Part shown: positions 10,543 to 22,480 of the stretch, one piece after another
Layout of the letters: each line of letters starts with the position of its first letter
How positions within the stretch are numbered: the stretch's first letter is position 1
NCBI GenBank assembly: GCA_036346205.1
Contig: JARFJB010002142.1
Location: 1 to 64,000 of the forward strand
Length of the DNA stretch: 64,000 bases
Direction of reading: 5' to 3'
From: Vesta saturnalis
Lineage: Eukaryota > Arthropoda > Insecta > Coleoptera > Lampyridae
Notes under the pieces: generated by a model
Database searches by the model: none
What the model was told of the DNA's origin: nothing
What the model saw: only the letters and a program-made list of their open reading frames with translations
Program-made: the position numbers and the translations under genes

Positions 10543-12364
10543 GACTGTGTGAATGGTGACACGGAACTGCGTAGTAATATGCGCTCACATAGGTCACAGT
10601 TTTTCCTGCGCTGCGCTGCCCTACGCTGCGCTGCGTCACCTGCGTTTCAATGTGCGCTCGGTTATATTGTGGCATTGGGTGTCACATAAGCAAATCAGTT
10701 TTGAAGTATAAAGACCTAAAAACACATTTAAAAATACGTATTGATACGACCCTGGATATTAAAAACTATTACTTGATTTAACCCTAGATTGCCAACGTTA
10801 AAAATATATATGATTTTTCCAACAATACGTAAATTTTACGTGTATTACAAACATATGCAAAAATTGGTTTATATCATTTGATTTGAATTGAAAATAAGAG
10901 TAATAATTACATTATCTAGCTTTCGGAACTTTATTTAAAAATAACAAATATTTCCTAAACCTAAAATAAACGAAATAACCAAAAAAATACACATAAAAAG
11001 ACTACTTAGACTTAGATTCAGCGCATTCATTACAAATTTTTTTGGTACTCTGCACAAAGAGGTCTTGGGCAATTTTGACAATATGTTGTTGTCATTCTTC
11101 TTTTGACGTAAGGGCACTGGCTACAATACGTTCGCTTTCCTTTAGAGTTTCCCTTTAAAGTCTTATTTTCTTCTTGAGAACTTTCACTCGACGTACTTGA
11201 AATAGTTGTTTTCAATTTTCTAGGCAATGTAGGAATTTGCAGTCTTGTTGATAGCCATGGTTTTGTTAGTTGCTCGTGAAGCTTTATCATGTAATTCAAC
11301 CTGGATCCGATTTTTTCCAGCAGATGCCATATTATGATTGTAAATGATATATGAATTTATACCGGCAATATTCAACATATTATAGAAAACACAGAGAGGC
11401 CAACGTCTTGTCTTTCTGTTGCAGCACATATTGGAAGTCATTTGATCTAAAGCATGTACTGCTCCTTTAGTAGCATTGTATACATGTATTATTTCTGGTT
11501 TAGACGTGGCAGCGTTCAATACATTTGTATTATGCATTGATGACAATAACAGGACGTTCTTGTTTGCCTTTGGTTTGTAGGAAACCAGAGTAGTGTTTTC
11601 AGTAAAAACGGCCACCGATGTTCCGTTGAGTCTCGAATTTATGTTTAGCAGCTCTTGAGGTATCTGTCTCTTATTTTTTTCTAATCGTACCGACGACTGT
11701 TAGTTTGTATGGAGATTCAAGAAGTTTGTCGACTAGTGGAACATTGGTGAACCAGTTATCCATTGTAATATTTCTGTGACTACCCCAAACTGGTCTACTA
11801 AGTAGTTCTACAAAGTAATCTGCCAAGGGAGCTTCATTCCTATTAGTGGATTTTCCTAGGTAAGGACTTGCGTTAAGGAGATATTTTGTTGCAACATCAC
11901 ACATCATAAGGATTTTTATGCCATATTTGTTGGGTTTATTTGGCATATACGTTCTGAACGGACATCTACCTCGAAAACCTATCAACTGTTCGTCAATGCA
12001 TAAATATGCGCTGGGCTTATAGTGTTTGGTACAGTTATTTATAAGTTTATCCCAAATATCAAATCGAGCAAAAGTGGATGTACATCTTCGTTCTGCCCTT
12101 GTAGCTGCATCATCAAATCTCAGCGCATTTATGAAAAGGTTGAATCTTGTTCTACTCATGGTGGCACGGTAATTGGAACCAGATAATGAATCGTCTAAAA
12201 GCATTTCAGCCGTAAGGTGGTTGTCTTTGAGTGCCGAAGCTAAAATTAATATACCTAGTAAAGCCTTTAGTTCGTTCATTGACGTTGGCGAGGTGGAGGC
12301 GTTTTTGACTTTGTATTTTTCCCGCAATTCAAATATTTTTTCATTAGTGTGAATCAATACGTCG

Positions 12365-15216
12365 CACACTGGGCCAGAATGCCAATTTACGATGACAAAA
12401 ATAAAATGTCGGTTTTTATTTACTTTCTGACTTGGTAATTAAATATTATAATTGTCAGAAGGTAGAAATTAAGTTTTGAAATGGTAGTAAACAAAAAACG
12501 AGTTAAGGAGGAAAAATATAATCAAAAAGTAACTAATATGTACAAAGACCCTTAAATTAAATGACATGCCTACTGATCCTCCACATAATTATCGGAGTCG
12601 GAGTCTTCACTACATCTGTCTCCAACTTCTTCGCTACAAAGATACGTGGGCATCCGCAACATGCTTACAACAACGTCATTAAATATCTCTCCTCGTTTCT
12701 TGAGTTTTTCTCGGAGACTAGTAATGACAGGATCCGAAGATATAAGCAGCTAATGTAGAATATCAGTGTTGGTGTTTATTCTGGACATTTTTCTGGAGTG
12801 ATATTGTCGCAATTTCTTATAATTTTTGTGACTGGCTTCTATCACATCTTCTGATGGTTGCCCCACAGGCAGTACCAGAGATTTAATAATGCCAGCACCG
12901 TGAATTAAAAGTTTATGTACACTTGCACTCATTTTGTACCATCCATATAGATTGATTGCCATTTCAGCTGTGGTAATGCAATATGTCCTAAATTTCTCTT
13001 CGTCTATGTAATGTCTACAAGAGATGATACAAAAAATATTTGCAAATCTTTCAATCAACTCTTTGGACACACCTGTGATTTGAGAAACCTGTACCGGGTT
13101 TTTAAAAAATTTTCTTGCTGTGTTCCCATCGTTACTATTGCCCCTCCTTGTTTTGGTTGGTCAACAACAAGTCCCATTTCTCTATAAAAATCATTGCGGA
13201 TTTTATTTTTTCGCTCTTTCAGTTTTTCTTGTGCTTCTTTGCCTCTTGCTTGCCATTGCTGCAACTCCAATTTATATGATATATTCAATAAGTATTCGAA
13301 GCATCGGAAATGAGCATGTAAAATTGAGATACCAAATTTGTATGTGTCTTCGCTACATGCTCTTTTCTTGATATTTTGTAAGTCGTTCATATGCACGGGT
13401 GTGGCTTTACAGACGTTACACGCTTGTGTACTTTTAGTTTCTGTTAAAATATTCACTGTCTTGCCATCTACCATTGTGCAAATAGGAATATGTTTAAAAT
13501 GTATCGTTCTGTCTCCTAGAACAATGATTGTGGGCTGCAACTGCCTTATCTGCTGCTCAGTCTCGTGGTATGCTTCTTTAGTGTTTTGATAATTTTCTTT
13601 TTTTAATTTAAATGAAATTGGACGACAGTATCTCGTGGAAGAGGGAGTTAAGTTTTTCCAATAAATTACTTTGCTTCTTTCTCTCATTTCCGACAATTCC
13701 AGAGGCACAATTGTACATAATATTATGTTGAAGTCAGCGTACACAGAATTGTTCGAAAAGTTTTGCTTGTATATACTGTGCCCTCCACTACCGTCTAGGC
13801 CCCACTTATAATAGACTTCCAGGGTGTCGTTATTGTCGTCCATGTTTGATAAAATGACTTCTAACTGTACCTGCACCAGTCTCTGTATGGTGTGGTTTAA
13901 AGATCTTGTAACGGCACCACAGCTTCATTCTCAGTAACTGTCAAATTCAACGGATAACACTTCCCTTGTGCCTCTTTCACCACATGGTAAGAGGGATATA
14001 CATCAGCAGCCCTTTTTTTTGCACCTAGACGCATCGTCCCATATTCCTTTTTGGTTAAATTAAGGTCCACTATGAGACCTAAAGCTTCTTCAGCACTATA
14101 CTGCACAAGATTTACAGAATACGATGAATGAGCCTGTTCCATTTTTTCAACCTTTTCGGGGATGAACTTAACGCAAGTTTTAAAACATGAGCTGTCTTTC
14201 TTTTTCCCGATTTCACCAGACTAGTTTCAGTTGCTAAACAAAGTTTTTTAGGGGTAAGATTCGGCACTAGTGACTTGAGTTTCCTCTTTTTGCTGCGTTC
14301 AGAACTGGTTTCAACCGATTTTCTTGGTCTACCTCGCTTTTTTTCCGAAGAAGTAGATTGTTGTGTAGTTAATTGTATCTCAGGGAGATTAAATTCTTTA
14401 CTAAGCCAATTGGCATTCTTATGATTAAACCGATCAAACATATATTTACATTCACGCCATCTAGCTAAAAGTTTTGTTATAAACACTTTAACGGCCACTT
14501 TTAACTCTTTCAACAAAGTCTGAGATGGGTCAACTATAGTAAACTAGTCTACTATGTATTCTATTAATCGTTCATTACGCTTGGATGACGAAAAACCAAA
14601 AAAACCTTCATTTCTTGACAATATAAACAGCTCGTTTCTACACAATTTCCTCTGCAGCGAAACGGGGTCGACGCGACTACCTAAAAATAAAGAGCTCAAT
14701 TTAACAAACGGGCACACATGGGGACGGGTTCTTTGCTTATTTTAAATTCTCATGGGCTCTAGTTTCTAAAAAAGTATAGAATATAACGGTACTGTGCGGA
14801 ACTTTTTTTAAACGTCTGTAAACTCAAAATAATCTAAAAAACTTTTATACTAAATTAGTCTTTGACGTAAAATTATATTACTGCTAGATTTATAAAAACA
14901 ATTAACAAATAATCAATAATAATAATAAATGTACACCTGACCCTTCCCTCTCCATGCTAAAAACACAATTTATTAAACACTGGTTCATAAAATACGCGTG
15001 ATTACTCGGTAAATCTTTGGCGCAAATGACTCACGTTTGCCGTGCGAGAACAAAAGAGCACAAAGCTCGCTCGCACATGCTTTTGTGTTGCTTTAGTGAG
15101 CTTTATTGCCTTATGATTGTATTGCTCGTTTATTGCAGAAGCTAAATAGAATATATTTTTTATGTTTCTATACATCACAAAATTATATTACTGTCATCGT
15201 AAATTGGCAATCTGTG
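12365..15216 (-). mobile_element. Transib element inserted in piggyBac-1, 5-bp duplication CGTCG
   Basis: The left end starts CACACTGGGCC at 12365 and the right end is the complement of CACAGATTGCC, ending at 15216. Both ends share TGCCAATTTACGATGAC. The 5-bp duplication CGTCG lies at 12360-12364 and 15217-15221; GC-rich 5-bp targets are typical of Transib. Deleting the insert plus one CGTCG restores the piggyBac reading frame exactly, which proves the order of events. Length 2852 bp, with one minus-strand transposase. Confidence 0.92.
12750..14516 (-). pseudogene. Transib (RAG1-related) DDE transposase, frameshifted
   Basis: Transposase of the superfamily related to the catalytic core of vertebrate RAG1. 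The N-terminal piece (14516-14112) carries KKRGRPRKS, an AT-hook-like motif, and basic runs. The next piece (14142-13897) overlaps it in another frame. The core (13876-13055) has YKWGLDGSGGHSIYKQNF with the first catalytic Asp, LTPSSTRYCRPISFKL, and TMVDGKTVNILTETKS with the second Asp. A zinc-binding segment, ACNVCKATPVHMND, follows, then LGLVVDQPKQGGA-like sequence. The last piece (13070-12750) contains LYGWYKMSASVHKLLIHG and QPSEDVIEASHK, with the expected catalytic Glu. Three frame changes make it inactive, but all three catalytic acids appear intact. The block order and spacing match Transib rather than RAG1 itself. Confidence 0.88.
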
Positions 15217-16101
15217 CGTCGGTAAGTATATCGCCGCTAAGGAATAAACTGAATGCGCTGATAGGTTCGATGGCATCTTTAGCTTCGCCTGTTGGACCGG
15301 GTCTGATATACACAACATTTTTCCTTGGGGTCTTTTGGTTTTCGGTATTTCTTGGAGCCAAGCCGTACCACTTGTAACCATCTTTACCCAAAAAAATATT
15401 TGGCATTGCCTCTGCTGGGTCTGGGGCTGGGTCTGGGATGTTCTGAGAAGTAATAGGTGATAGCGCTTGCAAGTCCATATTGCTGGATGTTGATGTTTCT
15501 TCATGGGTTCTAGCTTTATTCGACTGTGAAGATTTAGAAGTGCTTGGTCTCTCTTTATTGCAACCCCACACTTCTTGTAAATCTTTCTCGTATTGATCTT
15601 CGTCGATCGGGTCTGGAACATAATTTTTGTCTCTAATACTGTCGTCGCTGTCATAGTCCCAGTCTGCTTCAATTTGATGGTCGTCATCTTCGAGGTCGCT
15701 TATATCACTGACGTCACTTGCCTGGAGAATTTCTTCTAAATCTTTATCAGATAGGTACTTTTTAGAGCTCATTTTGAGCTGAAATAAACAAAAAAATCTA
15801 AAACCTAAAACATAATATGAGTAATGAGACTTACGTTATTGCCAACTATACGTAAAAAATACGTATAAAAAACATACGATTTTTCCAACTATACGTAAAA
15901 TTTACGCGCGGTCAATTACTCTTTATTCGATCACGCACAAACCGCAACTGCAAAATTCAAGTCGCGTCGGCGTTTGAGGGTTGAGGTAGTGGGGGGAGCA
16001 CTGCTAGAGCGGCGGAACGCGGATTCCATAAATAATCGAATTATTTCATATTTAATAAAACGTCTACGTAAATTTTACGTAGGTTGGCAATCTAGGGTTA
16101 A

Positions 16102-16851
16102 GGCAAGGAATTGTTACTAATTTTCCTTTTCTAATTCCTTTCATCAATTGATCAATTTTATGCTGAAGAAGTCTTACGAGATTTTAATATTATTTTTCTT
16201 CTTATCATTAGGTATTTGGTCACGAATTGCACAATACGGGCAATGCTACTGAATATGATATGATAATAAATTGACTCTACTCTCTGATAATATTGAAAGT
16301 TGAGCTATGCAATGACAATTACTACAATGTTTACAGTACAACGTACAAAACGTCCACCCGAAGTAAAGATAAAAATTTGAAAATGGTCTTGATATTTTTA
16401 GAATATTGACCACATCTACTTTTTTATTGTGTACAAACATTCGTGTAATGTATTTATCAGTTAACATTACAAATATAGCAGGACATTAATACCTAGCTAT
16501 TTATCAATCAGTAATATTTTTCTAGAATTTATATTCATATTTGATTTTAGAAAGAAACATCCTAAAGATCATTAATTTCATGTTATAAACGCTTTTAATA
16601 CAAAAGTAAATGCATAGAATCAAAAGTAACACTATGGATAATACTAAAGGTTATTTGTTCTAAAAGTAGAAAATATGTGGCCACACGGCCCACTAATACC
16701 GTTAACTAAATATACAGAGTTCGCGTGTCCTGTAAGGTATAAAAGTATTCACTAGACTGTAAACGTAAACAGTGTATAACTCGGTGTATACCTGTGGACG
16801 CCAACTAACAATGTTTGTGGACCGGATGCCATCTTGATGCGTATAGATAAA
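16102..16851. other. Intergenic, no gene seen
   Basis: A+T-rich sequence between the piggyBac right end and a microsatellite. No coding region, repeat or RNA gene could be supported. Confidence 0.45.
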
Positions 16852-16855
16852 TATA

Positions 16856-16887
<32 letters not shown>
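16852..16887. repeat. (AT)n followed by (AC)n microsatellite
   Basis: Short dinucleotide tract directly before the truncated RTE LINE. Confidence 0.9.
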
Positions 16888-17400
16888 TTGCGCGCCTGGG
16901 CTGTATATGGAAAACTCAGAGGTCTTAAAAGGTGATCTGGCTATATCTTTAAGAAGACAAGTCTTTAATCACTGCGTGTTACCGGTTATAACGTATGAGT
17001 CATATTTAACCAATGTAACGGCTAAAAAGCTTAAAACACAACAAAAAATGGAAAGATCGATGGTTGGTGTGTCCTTAAGAGATCATATCAGGAATGAAGA
17101 TCTGCAACAAAGAACAGGGGTAGCTGATGTAATCACAAGGATAGAAAAACTAGAATGGAACTGGGCCGTACATGTGGCCTTTATGAAGGACGGGAGATGG
17201 ACGAAGAGGTTGCTTGAATGGAGGCCGAGAGCAGATAGAAGGACCAAAGGAAGGCCGCCCGTAAGATGGACGGATGACATCAGAAGAATGGTCGGTAACT
17301 GGATTCAGGCAACCCAAAGCAGAACGCAATGGGCGAAAATGCGGGAGATCTATGTCCAGCAGTGGACGTGAAGGGTTTAATGATTTTTTTATTAAGGTGT
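16888..17400 (+). pseudogene. RTE-like LINE, 3' fragment of ORF2
   Basis: The reading begins in RAWAVYGKLRGLKR near 16891 and, after a frame change, continues HCVLPVITYESYLTNVTAKKL. It then reads KMERSMVGVSLRDHIRNEDL, KLEWNWAVHVAFMKDGRWTKRL, RPPVRWTDDIRRM and QSRTQWAKMREIYVQQW, ending at 17371. These are the conserved blocks after the reverse transcriptase palm in RTE-clade elements. The endonuclease and palm are absent (5' truncation). It differs from the longer RTE-like copy at 19314-22411, so two lineages are present. Confidence 0.82.
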
Positions 17401-17470
17401 AATTTATGAATTGTATTTATGTTGATTTGGTTAAAATTTTGTAGTTTTCAAATTGAAATTATTCTGTACG

Positions 17471-18910
17471 GGTGAGTTTTTGAACATATTTTAGACTCAG
17501 CGGTTTTAATTAATAATGGATAAAGACATGAATCTAACCAGTAAATTTTTGTAACGTGTACAAAAAAAAAAGGCGCGTAAATAACGTTTGGGATTGCTGT
17601 GGGTTTTCTACGAAGAATTACGGCTCTTTAAATCTATACCAGATGTGATTGTTAAAACTCGTAGAATTGTAGAGAGATCTTAAACCGAAAATACCGCCCC
17701 TTTGTCGTGAACTCAACAGGTAAACATTTTTGCAATGACAATCAATTATAGAAAATTAATAAAATAACAATTTTAACTGGATCTAATCAGTATTCCAAAG
17801 CAAAAAAAAAAAGCAAATAAATAAACAATAACTATCTATAAGTTTTGATCGAAATTCCGAATGAAATACGGTTTGTTTTCGCAAATAAATAAAACGCATT
17901 TTAGTAGTTAAATGAAAGAAAGGTCAAGTCGTTAGGGAAAACTCAGTTTCTATAAAAATTTAAATCCCACAGTAAATGAAATTAAGTCAATAAATAAAGC
18001 AATTCAGTTTTAATAGCAAATTAAACATACTAAATTGAATGATCCTCATAGTTTTAATTTAAATAATTAGTATCCCTCACTTCTTTGTAATATTCATTTA
18101 AATAAGTAATGTAGTTATTTAAGGAAAATTTAGTTTTACTAAAAGTCCACATTATCGATTGAAGTACAATACCGTCTTTTATTCTCAAATAATAAAACAA
18201 GAAACCAGGTAAAGGCAAAGGGAAAGCAGGTAGGCGCGTCACCAGCAATTGTAAATTGAAAATCTTAATAATATTTAAAATAGTAAATTGCATATTACAT
18301 GAATCGAGTAAACGGAATAGAGTTGCATAGTTTCAAGTTAAATAATTAACATCTTCACCTCCTTTGCAATATTCGTTTAATAAATAAGAAATTTAAAAAG
18401 TTACTCTAAAAGTTTACTTTTTTCGATTGAATTCAAATACCTTCAATTTACTTGCAAAACAATAAAACAAGAAAGCAGGTAAATTGTAAATTTGTTTTGT
18501 AATAAAATTTAAACATAAAAGCTTATTGTACTTTTAAGTTAAATAAGTAGCTTTATTTCGGTGCTTTCAGTTAAATACATGTTAATAAATGTTAAATGAC
18601 AACTTCTAAATCAATCAAATAAGGGTAAGCGTTTGAACAGGTTTTTATACCCAGCGGTTTTAGTATTAATAATAAACAAAGATAATGATAATCTAACCAG
18701 TAAAAGGCTCTTTAGTTGAAATAGGCGCGAAATAACATTTAGGATCGCTACAGTATGTACGAAAAATACGGCTCTATTAAAATCATGTGATTGTTAAAAC
18801 TATAACTTAAAAAAAAGTATAAAGCAAACGTAAACCTTCTCTCTAAGGAGTGGACCCGAACAGGTATACATTGTTGCAATAACGATGAATTCATAGAGAA
18901 CTAATAAAAT
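17471..18910. repeat. Block of degenerate direct repeats
   Basis: A unit of about 290 bp around CTCAGCGGTTTTAATTAATA at 17498 recurs, diverged, near 18650, including GGCGCG(T/A)AATAAC and GATTGTTAAAACT. Between them, 18030-18560 holds two to three diverged units of about 250 bp that share AATAAAACAAGAAA(C/G)CAGGTAAA. No coding capacity. It may be the decayed 5' region of a repeat family or a local satellite. Confidence 0.6.
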
Positions 18911-19002
18911 ATTTATTTAAGTAACACGGCTCGCGACAATAAAACTGATTTGATAAATAAATATTAAATGACAGTGAAATAACTATAACTCAAAAAGCTA
19001 CA

Positions 19003-19051
19003 AAAAATTAAAATAAATAAATAAATAAATAAAATAAATAAATAAATAATA
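19003..19051. repeat. (AAAT)n simple repeat
   Basis: Tetranucleotide tract just upstream of the RTE-like LINE. It may be the 3' tail of an older LINE copy or mark the insertion site. Confidence 0.85.
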
Positions 19052-19254
19052 ATTGAATCATTTGGTCGCTAATAAATACCAGCAAGTCCGGTGAGGGGCG
19101 CGGAATCCAGGAATCGAGTATAGAGCAGTATGGTAGAAACGCGTGATGTGATCGATGGGCAGGTAAGAAAGAAAAAAAGGAAAAAAAAATGTATATGTAT
19201 ATGTATATTTTGAGATTCATACAGTAAGTATACGATCTATTATTTATATCTAGC

Positions 19255-22200
19255 TTTTATGTCGTGACAGTAGACATAACTGTTCGGTAGTAGGACGATA
19301 CCGTTAGTAGGGAATGCTACATCGTCCGGTGCACGATTTGGCCAGTAACCTGTCTGCTCGCTATGATATTACTCAAGAAAACAATACAATTGCCTCGGAT
19401 CGACCTGGCTACAAGGGGCGGTCAAGGTCGAAACAGACAGGCCCCGTTGCTGACGACTGTGCAAGGAATGAATGGCGAGTCGGTACGTGGAATGTTAGAG
19501 GTATGCATGGTAAAGAATTTGAAATTGTGAATGTAATGTACGAAAGACACCTTGATATTCTGTGTGTATCGGAGACAAAGCGCAAAGGAAAGGATGCTGT
19601 GGAGATGGAGGATGGCAGCCTGGCACTATGGTCAGGAGTTGAGACGGAAGTGCATGGTGCAAAAGGAGTTGGGGTGATCATAAGTGAAAGAGCGAAAAGA
19701 TGTGTTAAACAGTACGAATTAGTATCTCCCCGGGTAATATGGGTTAGAATGAAAGTGGAGTTTCGAAGAATTTTTCTTATTGCATGCTATGCACCGGTGA
19801 ATGGAGAAAGAGACCAGGAGCGTGAGAACTTCTGGAATGAAGGTAGAGAACGTGTTGAACGTATGTAAGCCAAACGAAAGAGTGATTATATTGGGGATAT
19901 GAACGGATGGGTGGGTGTACAGAGAGAACATAGTGAACGCGTTCTAGGAAAGTTCGGAGACCAAAGAACCAATGAGAACGGTGAACACCTGCTGAACATC
20001 TGTGTGGAGAGAAGCCTGTTTGTATCCAATACGTGGTTTAAACATAAAAATGTGCATATGTATACATGGCAAAGAGGTGAATCTAAAAGTATGATAGACT
20101 TGATAGTGTATGATGAACGGCTTAGAAACCTGGTGAAAGACACAAAAGTAATGCGCGGAGCGGAGTGTGGATCGGACCACTTTTGGTGGTATCGAGTGTG
20201 TTTAGGGCAAAAGTGGGTGTGGAGAAGGAAAGCAAACGTAGTGCGAACGTCCAGAATTAGGGTTGACAAACTAGTGGATAATGGTGCGAGAATGAAATAC
20301 GTAGATGCTGTGAATAAAGAGTTGAATGTGAATGAAACAGTGTGGAACGAACAAATAAAAGACACTGACATTGAAAGTGCATGGATAAGCTTGAAAAACT
20401 CTGTTGTCAATTGTGCCGTGCGAATATGTGGAAGAGTGATTGTAGGTAACAGAAAAAATGTGCTTGGTGGAATGAGTCGGTAAAAAGGCAGTAAGTAAGA
20501 AAAAGATGCGTACATGGCAATGATTGCTGCAAAAATGAGACTGAGAAGAAACGATTGTATGAGGTGTACAGATTAAGAAACAAAGAAGCGAAAGAGGCAG
20601 TGAGAATAAGTAAAGAGGAAGTGATGGCTGTGGAAGGAGAGAAAATGCAGAATGATTTTGAGGAAAACAAAAAACACTTCTGGAAATGGGTCAAAAATAC
20701 AAACGTGGCCCAAAACAGAACGCTGCAGGAGTGATGAATGATAGAAACGAAATACTATGGGACGATTGTGAAGTGAGGAAATGCTGGCAAGAATATTTCG
20801 GAAAGCTGTACAGTAGTGAGGAAAGTAAGACTGAAGGGTTAAATAAGAAGAATATAGAAGGAATGATGAATGAAACTGAGAAGGATATTGGAATAAATGA
20901 GGTAGAAAAACGGTAGGAAGGTTGAAAAACGGCAAGGAGCAGGCGTAGATGAAATCACTGGTGAAATGCTCAAGTATGGTGGTGCAAAGCTTATACGAAG
21001 ATTGCGTGAATTATTCAATGTATGCCTTATGTGTGGAAAAGTGCCGAGTGATTGGAAGAGCGCGATCATTGTACCATTGTATAAAGGTAAGGGGAACAAG
21101 AGTGATTGTAAGAACTACAGAGGAATAAGCTTGCTCAGCGTACCTGGTAAAGTTTTGGAAGAATACTGATTGATAGAGTACGAGAAACTACACAATCTAA
21201 GATGTGGGATGTGCAAGGTGGCTTCATGCCAGGAGAGGATGTGTCGATCAGATGGTTGCTCTCCAGCAGGTGATCGAAAAGTGTTTAAAGATAAAAAGGA
21301 AGTTGTACTGTGCGTTTGTAGATCTGGAGAAAGCATATGACAGAGTGAATAGAGAGAAGATGTGGGAAATATTAAATGAATATGGCGTAAATAAAGGTCT
21401 AATAAATGGAATAAGGGCAGTATACAACGGTAGTCGGGCATGTGTTAGGGTGAGAGGAGGTGTGAGTGAATACTTTAATATTGAGCAAGGAGTGCGACAA
21501 GGCTGTGTGATGTCACCGTGGTTGTTCAATATATATATGGATAAATGTCTTAGACAAGCATGTAACGATACAAATGGTGTAATGGTTGGTGACGTAAATG
21601 TACGACTCCTGGTGTATGCAGATGACACAGTCTTATTAAGTGACAGTGCGGATGAGCTGCAAACCGCTCTGAGGAAGTTTGATACAGTCTGTGAGAGCAT
21701 GGACCTAAAGGTAAACGTGAACAAAACTAAGATTGTGGTGTTCAATCGGGAAGGTGGAAAGGAGAGTAGAGTATTTACTCTGCAAGATGAAATGGTGGAG
21801 CAAGTGGACGAGCTGGTATATCTCGGTAGAATGTTTACTGCAGATGGTACAATTGAGAGCGAGATTGGACGAAGGGTCAATGCTGGAAGGAAAGTGATTG
21901 GAAGTATGTGGACGATAATGAGAAATGAAAGCATGAGTCTAGCTGCGAAACGAGCAATCTATAATGGCGTATTCGTCCCGTCAGTACTGTATGGAAGTGA
22001 GACATGGGTATGTCAAAAAAAGCACGAAAGAAAAATAAATGCCGTGGGTATGAGATTTCTGAGAAGCGCATGTGGTAAAACGAGACGGGACAAGATAAAA
22101 AATGAATGCATAATGAGGGAGTGTGGTGAGGAAAAGACTATGATGGATAGATATAAAAGTTGTACATTACGTTGGTTTGGTCACATTGAGAGAATGAACA

Positions 22201-22480
22201 ACGCAAGATTAACAAAACAAATATATGTAAGGCCGGGTCTGGTAGGCCGCGTAAAACTTGGCTGAATGTAGTAGAATCTATGATAAAGGAAAGAAAGATA
22301 AGAAGTTTTAAAAACAAAAGGGCATGTCAGAGACTATGTATGAATCTTGCGGAAGCTAGGGAGGTATGCGGAGATAGGAAAGCATGGAGAAAGATTGTGA
22401 ATGAAAAATAAATAAGAGGCAGGGATTGTTTTGCCTACCCCGCAAGGGAATGGCGTGAAGGTTAAGTAAGTAAGTAAGTA
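19255..22480 (+). mobile_element. Near full-length RTE-like LINE ending in a (TAAG)n tail
   Basis: About 3.2 kb with an apurinic endonuclease followed by reverse transcriptase, a short 3' untranslated region and a 3' tail of TAAG repeats (22463-22480). Short tandem-repeat tails instead of poly-A are usual in the RTE group. The 5' end is uncertain. The left boundary is placed where A+T-rich simple sequence gives way to a more G-rich region. Confidence 0.75.
19314..22411 (+). pseudogene. RTE-like LINE ORF2: endonuclease and reverse transcriptase, frameshifted
   Basis: Single polyprotein for retrotransposition. The endonuclease begins with RVGTWNVRGMHGKEFE, then LDILCVSETK with the catalytic Glu and GVGVIISERAKR. 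A frameshift near 19865 leads into ILGDMNGWVG, MYTWQRGESKSMIDLIV and GSDHFW (catalytic Asp and His). Reverse transcriptase starts near 20945 with GVDEITGEMLKYGG, VPSDWKSAIIVPLYKGKG and NYRGISLLSVPGKVLE. After a break it reads LYCAFVDLEKAYDRVNRE, GVRQGCVMSPWLFNIYMD and LLVYADDTVLLSDS, the YADD box. The C-terminal part has LRWFGHIERMNNARL, a frame change near 22235, then GRPRKTWLN, and stops at 22411. Four or five frameshifts or stops are visible, but all catalytic motifs persist, so decay is fairly recent. Confidence 0.88.

Larger units (their letters stand above)
6271..10661. mobile_element. PIF/Harbinger DNA transposon with two genes
   Basis: Ends are imperfect terminal inverted repeats. The left starts CCGGGCGCACATTGA at 6271 and the right is its diverged complement ending at 10661. 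Both share CAGCGCAGCGTAGGGCAGC slightly inside the ends. The element holds the two-gene set typical of Harbinger: a DDE nuclease on the minus strand and a DNA-binding MADF-BESS partner on the plus strand. A MITE (6708-7277) and a LINE (7797-8550) have inserted into it. The 3-bp target duplication expected of this superfamily is not clear: the flanks read AAT and TTA. Confidence 0.85.
11030..15772 (-). pseudogene. piggyBac transposase, interrupted by Transib and frameshifted
   Basis: Starts at 15772 (MSSKKYLSDKDLEEILQ) with an acidic N-terminus, then WYGLAPRN and NVVYIRPGPTGEA. It runs to FLSGDILTD, where the Transib insertion begins at 15216. The frame resumes exactly at 12364 with VLIHTNEKIFELREKY. 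The DDE core shows LRFDDAATRAERR, IDEQLIGFRGRC, NKYGIKILMMCDVATKY (first Asp) and NITMDNWFTNVPLV (second Asp). An extra A in a run of A near 11670 shifts the frame. The next part has SVAVFTENTTLVSYKPK and KGAVHALDQM, where the usual Asp of the GVD motif is His, then RKTRRWP. After another shift near 11270 it ends with a cysteine-rich finger (CSQCPYV, CQNCPRPLC). Confidence 0.9.
10782..16097 (-). mobile_element. piggyBac element (piggyBac-1) with TTAA duplications, split by Transib
   Basis: The ends are perfect 15-bp inverted repeats (CCCTAGATTGCCAAC at 10782; complement ending 16097), each next to TTAA (10778-10781 and 16098-16101). Subterminal words of the form TTTTTCCAAC..ATACGTAAA recur near 10817, 15842 and 15880. 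Without the Transib insert and its duplication the element is about 2.46 kb, a normal piggyBac length. It encodes one minus-strand transposase. Confidence 0.93.

Noticed and set aside
12561..12758. 65-codon frame inside Transib on the plus strand
   Set aside because: Opposite to the transposase and without any domain.
13120..13589. Hydrophobic plus-strand frames that look like membrane proteins
   Set aside because: Antisense of the Transib transposase core; hydrophobicity comes from complementary Glu/Lys codons.
19409..21934. Long minus-strand open frames (up to 228 codons) opposite the RTE LINE
   Set aside because: They are antisense shadows of the G-rich ORF2; composition is Ser/Phe/Leu/His-rich without any domain.
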